Below are positions 58,932 to 64,000 of a stretch of 64,000 nucleotides of DNA, piece by piece (position 1 is the first letter of the stretch; the number at the start of each line of letters is the position of its first letter). The position numbers and the translations under genes are program-made. This DNA comes from Glebionis coronaria (lineage: Eukaryota > Streptophyta > Magnoliopsida > Asterales > Asteraceae). The stretch spans positions 622,998,262-623,062,261 of the forward strand of contig CM046877.1 of the NCBI GenBank assembly GCA_025667525.1, in the 5' to 3' direction. Under the pieces are notes generated by a model. The model saw only the letters and a program-made list of their open reading frames with translations. It was not told where the DNA came from and searched no databases.

Positions 58932-61489
58932 TGTAAAACCCGTAAAAATAAGGTCATAATTTAATTCTATTTTTCAATTATTTTGAAGTATTTTATAACG
59001 TTAAATATTATTATGTTTAACGGTTTAAGTTGAAACCGATATTAAATATTATATTTTAATATTTTGACGAGTAACGAGGACTACTAGTGATCGCGATACC
59101 GACGGATGCCAAAATTTTTATATTTTATTATCGATCGTTTCGATAATTAATACTTTCGACGATATCGTTTTAATTACATATCGAGTCGTTATATTATTAT
59201 TTTTCGTGTGCGTTTAAACTTTTTAGTATTTTTACGAAACCCGAGCCCCGTAAATATTTTTGTAAATTGACTAATAATTATTTCCCGCTTTTTAGCTAAC
59301 TATTTTCATTTTTAGCCACAACTATTGACAAACTGCAACCAAGGTCCCTACCCCACTATATATAAAGCTTAAACAAACACACACAATTCATTTTCCACTC
59401 AAAAAAATTTCATCATCCTCTCTCTCTCTCTCTCTAAATTGCCGAAACTCACACCCCATCCCAAACCCATACAATTTTCAATTTATCTTGAGTTTGAGGA
59501 TGATTTGAACTAAACCAAGCATAGACCCATTCTTATTTTTGATCAAGGATCATTTTGGTATGAAAAATTCTTACATGCAAGCACTTTTTATTTTCTTGAT
59601 GTTGGTAGGTAGAAACCATGATCATGCATAGTGTTCTTGGCATGATCCATGGTATTCTTGCTAAAAACTTTGTTAAAAACTTCATTTTGATTCAAAGGTT
59701 TTAATTTTTATGATGATTTAGATGTTATGGTTCATATATGCTGATGTTAAGGTATAGGAATGAACATTTCTATGGTTAGTTTTGATCAAAAAGTTGATTT
59801 TATATAAGTTTTTAATAGTCATTTTATAACAGTAAGTAAACTGTAAAATCCGAATTTTTATGTTTGGAAAATGGCTTAACTTATAGCCTAGGGTTGTAGA
59901 TAATTTTATTAGCTTCGATTTGATATAAGGTAGAGCTTCTAGCTCCAAACGAGCGCGAAGTTATGATGTTTTGAATGATCGTGTACCGGGAGACGAGTAT
60001 CGACACTACAAATAGTTGTTGTCGATATTTGGATCGAATCCCGGGGACTCTAAATGGAAGTTTTGAAATATGTAACCTACTGATAATGAGGTTTTTATTT
60101 TATAGGTTGAGTTTACTTTAAAACCCGAGTGTCGGTTTTATAAACGGAGTCGTTTAAATAAGTTAAAACGGTTGTATGAAAAATTAACGTAAATCTGTCC
60201 GGATTTTGTAGTTTGAAAATGAGTCGGGTAAAGGACTTTAAAAGTATTTTCATTTGATAAACTTGTAGGAGGACTTTCTATATATAGTAAGTTAGTTTAT
60301 CGAGTCGTTTCATAAACGGTTGACAAGTTTAAAAAGGGGTAAATAAGCTAGTACATGTAGTATGTACCGGCGGACTTGTTAAAAGTGTAAAATGGTAAAG
60401 TAAATGTGTAGTAGAGTATAATGAAGTTATTTATATCATTTTCTCTCGAGTTTGTCGTGATTTTATGAGTCGAGTTTTATATTCTTATGTATGGTTTATT
60501 TCTTGAGTCTGTTATTAATGAACGCACCTTATTTGATAGGTTGCGGTTCTCGTGTTTGAAAGGCATCATCTATCGTCGGTGATCGTCTCATTACCACTAT
60601 TGGCTAAGGTGACTCTATAGCCTCGTTTGCGCAATTATATGATTTTAAAAACCCGCAAGGGGGAATACATGTTTTATAAACTTAGAACACAAGATTTTTA
60701 TGGTATGCTTGTCCTTCTATGAATGGACCCGTGGTTACCTTTAAATAGCATTAAGTGATTGCCTTTGTTAAAGCCTTAATTATGGACCGTTAACTAGCTT
60801 ATGATGGGCTAGCCGCTAGTACAATTAATAGATCTATGGGGGAAGCCGCCCCGGTTCAGTTTGTGTGGACTTGTCACAGAAGCTTAGGCCCGACCTCCAC
60901 ACTGTTTGAGCATATTGTATTGAGAAGTCAGGTATACGGCAATGTACCAATAATCTGGAGGTAACCGACAATTAATAAATCTCCTGTCTTATCAGACCTC
61001 TAAAAGGAGTGTCTAAGGGCTCGGTTCCATGAGCTTATTGCAATTTATGCTATATAAAATTATTATTGTTGATGCAAATTATTATTTGATGCTTATAAGC
61101 ATGCCACAAACTTATAATCTTTGCTTGTGTTCAAATTTATTACAAAAACCTATAGATTCACTCGACATTTTTGCTGATTGTTTTACTCACATGTATTTTA
61201 GGTAATCAAGAAGTGGAAGCTTAGAGGTCACGGGAATTAAGTTGTGCACTACTATGTTGTTCAAACTCTTTGATTTATTTATCGTTCCATTTTTAAAACA
61301 AACTAGTATGTTGTTTTAACTTATCTTTTGGTAACGATTACTTGGGACTACGCTACTCTAATAAATGTTTTAGGAACGGTAAATTTGAAACGTCTCTTTC
61401 CGAGTCGTTCTTTATAAATTATGTGTTACTGTATCATTGTTTAGCACCCAAAGATATATTCCGCTGCGTTTAAATTTGGGGGTGTTAAA
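58932..61489 (+). repeat. 3' LTR of the chromovirus-like element
   Basis: An intact 2558-bp LTR. It has the undisturbed target of the SIRE-like insertion (TTAACTAGCTTATGATGGGC at about 60790), an empty-site control for the nested event. Confidence 0.88.
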
Positions 61490-64000
61490 GTATTATATTC
61501 CCGAAAGCGTACACCCCACCTATCCAGGTGAAGGTGAAGCGATTACGGATGCACCGAGGGGAAAGATAGGCGTGTACACGCGCCTATTCGATTCGGCTAA
61601 CTACCGCATCCCCTTATCCAAGTTTTTGGTAGATCTGCTACTATATATGACTTCCACATAACCCAGCTGCACTGCATAGGGGCGTGTAAAATCAATCAAT
61701 TTGAGATTACCTGTCATACATGCGGAGTAACCCCGACCGTAAACCTATTTAGGGTCTTTTACTCCCCCCAACTAGTGAATGTGTGGCTGTCGTTCAAAAA
61801 ACGGTCCGGGAACGCCCCCATGACATATAGGAAGCCCTTAGACTCCCTTAAGAGCTGGTACGGTCATTAATTTTTCGTGGATGAGAAAGTACTCCCTACC
61901 CCGTTCGCCCTCAAAACCAGATTACCCAAAGATTTTCCGCCCAAATCCAAAGACTATAGTAGTAAGGACTTGAAAATTCTAGATACCCACCGCACAAAAT
62001 TTCATAGGGGGTTTGCCGGAGCACTTTCTGTGCTTAGTAGGGATAAGCCGCCACTACTATGGGAGGGAGGATATGTATCCATGCTTTCTGACTGAACGTA
62101 GGCAGGGTAGGTCCACTTAAATTTGTAGATGTAATAAATGCCACATTTGTATGTTATGAACTTACTAATCCGTATAATTGCATATGTCCGTAGAGATGAA
62201 CCTACATGGACTATTGTGCCAGGGCGACCCAATGAAAGTGCCTGAAGGATTCCGTCCGCTGAAAGAGAATGAACTCCCTCTTCTTGATGCAACCGCAGAC
62301 CGAACCATCCCGCTGGAAGAAACCACCGAGTAGAGATCAGATGAGGGAGAGCCCGTGATCGAGAAGTCTCCGCTTGACTTTCACAACGAAGATGGTGGAG
62401 AGTTGCTGCTGGAGGGCGCCGTGCCGCACCAAGAGGAAGCAGAAGAAGAGGATTTCACCAATCCTGCTAACAACCGTACTGGTGAGGATGAAGAAACTAC
62501 CCAAGCCTCTGGGTCCCCCAAGCCCACATCCAGAAAGAGAAAGACCACCAGGAGGGTGGAAAAGACTCTAGGGGACGGGGCAGGGGTATCTAATGCTCCC
62601 ACGAAGAAACTAAGGAAAGACCATCTACAGTACCAGGAAGGAAGCAACACTGCTACGACCCAGGTCGACCCCTCACTGCACGTGGATGAACAAGTCTGCA
62701 TGGCCACCCCCGTGAATGCCGTAGCTCCTACCGTCACGGAACCCATGACTGGTACTACGTAAGTACCTCCTTTTTCTTTCTCTTTTTTTAAAAGGATATA
62801 GATTCACAAGCAAAATTAATGTGTGTTAATAACAGGGCGGATCCGTCGACCGTAGCCCAAGAAGAGGAGGTGGAAAGGGAACCTTCACCCACGACATCAA
62901 CAAGACCTCCATCCCCTCCTGTGACACATGCCGAGGAGCCACGTCCTGAGGGACCGGACACCAGCCTGCGCCTAGCATGGAATTTATCCAGCTTAACAAG
63001 GTTGGAGGCTGAGTCCGAGTGCACGGAATTCATCGAACACATCACTCCCCCGGCTCTGGCGCAAGACTTGGACGAATTAGATCATGAGACACTGCTGGAG
63101 CAGTTCGATGTGTCATCCGCACACCAAGTGACAGTTGGTGCGGCCCTACGACGCCGTCTGATCAAGGCCTTGGCTAATGTGAAGCGTGCTGATAAAAAGA
63201 TAGCTCGCTGTGAAGCACTAGTTGAGAAGCATGAGAAAACTATCATATCCTTGCAGTCGGTGTTGGTCGTAGCAGAGTCCACCGTTAAGGAGCAGGCCCA
63301 CCACGCCAACACTCGTGAAAAACATATTGCCGAGTTGGAGGCCCTTTTAGCCGCATCCAACGAGAAGGTATGCTCTCAATATGAATGTTTATTAGTATAC
63401 ACACAAGAAAAACCACATTATCCCTGTAATAACTCTAAGTGTCACATGTAGGTGTCCGCAGCCGAAGCCTACACCAAAGCCGTAACTGTACAAGCATTCA
63501 ACATTGCTCAAGAGCGCGACGCGCTGAAGGATGAGCTAACCCAAGCGCAGATTACTTTGGATGAGCAAGCTGCGGCAGCTGAGGGAGAGCTAAGCAAGAT
63601 GGCCTCGGATTGTGCTGAAAGGATGTATCCTCCTTTACTCACAGCCATAGCTGGGCGCAGATGGATGGTTGGCCAGGGAATGCGGCTTGCCGTGAGCAAG
63701 GTGACGAAAGCTCCTTACCTGCTACAGGCATTTGCTAACGTTGTCTCGGATGGTATTGACCGTGGTAGGCACGAGGGACTGGTCAAAGCTGCAGAGCTGA
63801 TAGGTAAGGAGGAAGATATTACCCAGCACGCCTATCACAACCCTTTAGCTGCGGAAAAGATGACTGCGTCAATGGATGCTCTTGCTGAAATCCAACATCC
63901 CCTCTTAGACGAGCTAGAAGGGCTAAAGGATGCTCCTGATGAGGTAATAATGTCCAAGCTTACTGTCAATCCCATCCAACTGACCTTGCCCACCTACGAC

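Larger units (their letters stand above)
39715..61489 (+). mobile_element. Gypsy/chromovirus-like element with 2.55-kb LTRs and decayed interior
   Basis: LTRs at 39715-54314 (interrupted by the SIRE-like element, about 2.55 kb once that is removed) and 58932-61489 (2558 bp). GTATT lies on both sides (39710-39714 and 61490-61494). A primer-binding site follows the left LTR and a polypurine tract precedes the right one, so the element is in plus orientation. The 4.6-kb interior has no long frame. The only trace of pol I see is a reverse-transcriptase-like FLRSSGYYQGFVQGF at about 58213-58257. Large LTRs with a nearly empty interior resemble LARD-type derivatives. Similarity to Tekay/Del chromoviruses is inferred from the LTR and primer-site style. 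Confidence 0.82.
38439..64000 (-). mobile_element. Second Tat-type gypsy element, minus strand, runs past the window end
   Basis: Its 3' LTR is at 38439-39022, with a polypurine tract (39024-39041) to the right and an antisense gene on the plus strand (39675 onward). Gag-pol should follow beyond 64000. It inserted into the Copia body at 38438/38439 (left flank GAAAG; the other duplication is out of view). A 21.8-kb insertion (39715-61489) splits it. The order LTR, tract, antisense gene mirrors the plus-strand copy at 28559-36495, which supports both models. Confidence 0.78.
39675..64000 (+). pseudogene. Antisense accessory gene of the second Tat-type element, split by a 21.8-kb insertion; 3' end outside window
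   Basis: Exons: 39675-39714 continuing at 61495 (or 61490, since GTATT is duplicated) to 62106, then 62194-62758, 62836-63367, and 63452 to beyond 64000. Splice sites are GT-AG with matching phase. MPAEKYIDFLSKY reads into YIPESVHPTYPGEG across the insertion. Then come GKIGVYTRLFDSANYRIPLS (the globular domain), EMNLHGLLCQGDPMKVPEG, an acidic stretch with basic clusters (SRKRKTTRRVEK), and a coiled coil in exon 4 (RRRLIKALANVKRADKKIA). Exon 5 is a well-kept helical region (RWMVGQGMRLAVSKVTKAP). Breaks: a 1-nt shift near 61650, a stop near 61868, a shift near 62000, and TAG at 62332. Function is unknown. Confidence 0.75.

Overview
The window is a stretch of plant nuclear DNA. It is almost certainly a dicot and most likely from the daisy family (Asteraceae), judging by the style of its LINE, Copia and gypsy accessory proteins; that assignment rests on recognition, not on a search. 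I see one intact host gene. Nearly everything else is transposable elements, many nested inside one another.

Region 1 (1-8300, minus strand): a complete 14-exon gene for the B55 regulatory subunit of protein phosphatase 2A. All exon joins keep frame and give about 496 residues. Its introns hold a 5'-truncated LINE, two tRNA-derived SINEs of one family and a large direct duplication. Region 2 (8580-11170): five short terminal-inverted-repeat elements (Stowaway-like, two hAT-like, Tourist-like, Mutator-like) with readable target-site duplications lie just upstream of that gene. Region 3 (11170-15390): mostly unassigned, with a cluster of CTACGNCGTAG-type palindromes, palindromic AT-rich repeats and a possible gag scrap.

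Region 4 (about 15390-27340): the body of a CACTA (En/Spm) DNA transposon transcribed leftward, with GGGACGAC subterminal repeats at both ends. Its TNPD and TNPA-type genes are both broken. A 3.5-kb non-autonomous LTR element (22024-25545) is inserted in it. Region 5 (27465-28557): a 41-bp minisatellite with perfect phase.

Region 6 (28559-64000): a five-deep nest of LTR retrotransposons. A plus-strand gypsy element of Tat type (from 28559) is cut at its 3' LTR border by a Copia element (36496-). That element is cut by a minus-strand Tat-type element (38439 to beyond 64000), which is cut by a gypsy/chromovirus-like element with 2.55-kb LTRs and a decayed interior (39715-61489). The left LTR of that element holds a 12-kb SIRE-like Copia element (41573-53619). 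Target-site duplications GTATT and TAGCT mark the two innermost events.

The most interesting biology is accessory coding capacity. Both Tat-type elements carry an antisense, intron-containing gene with its own TATA box, between pol and the 3' LTR. The SIRE-like Copia carries a roughly 1000-residue reading frame downstream of RNase H. The two accessory proteins share a layout: a globular N-terminus, a charged disordered linker with basic clusters, a coiled coil and a conserved C-terminal part. All copies seen here are broken by stops or frameshifts.
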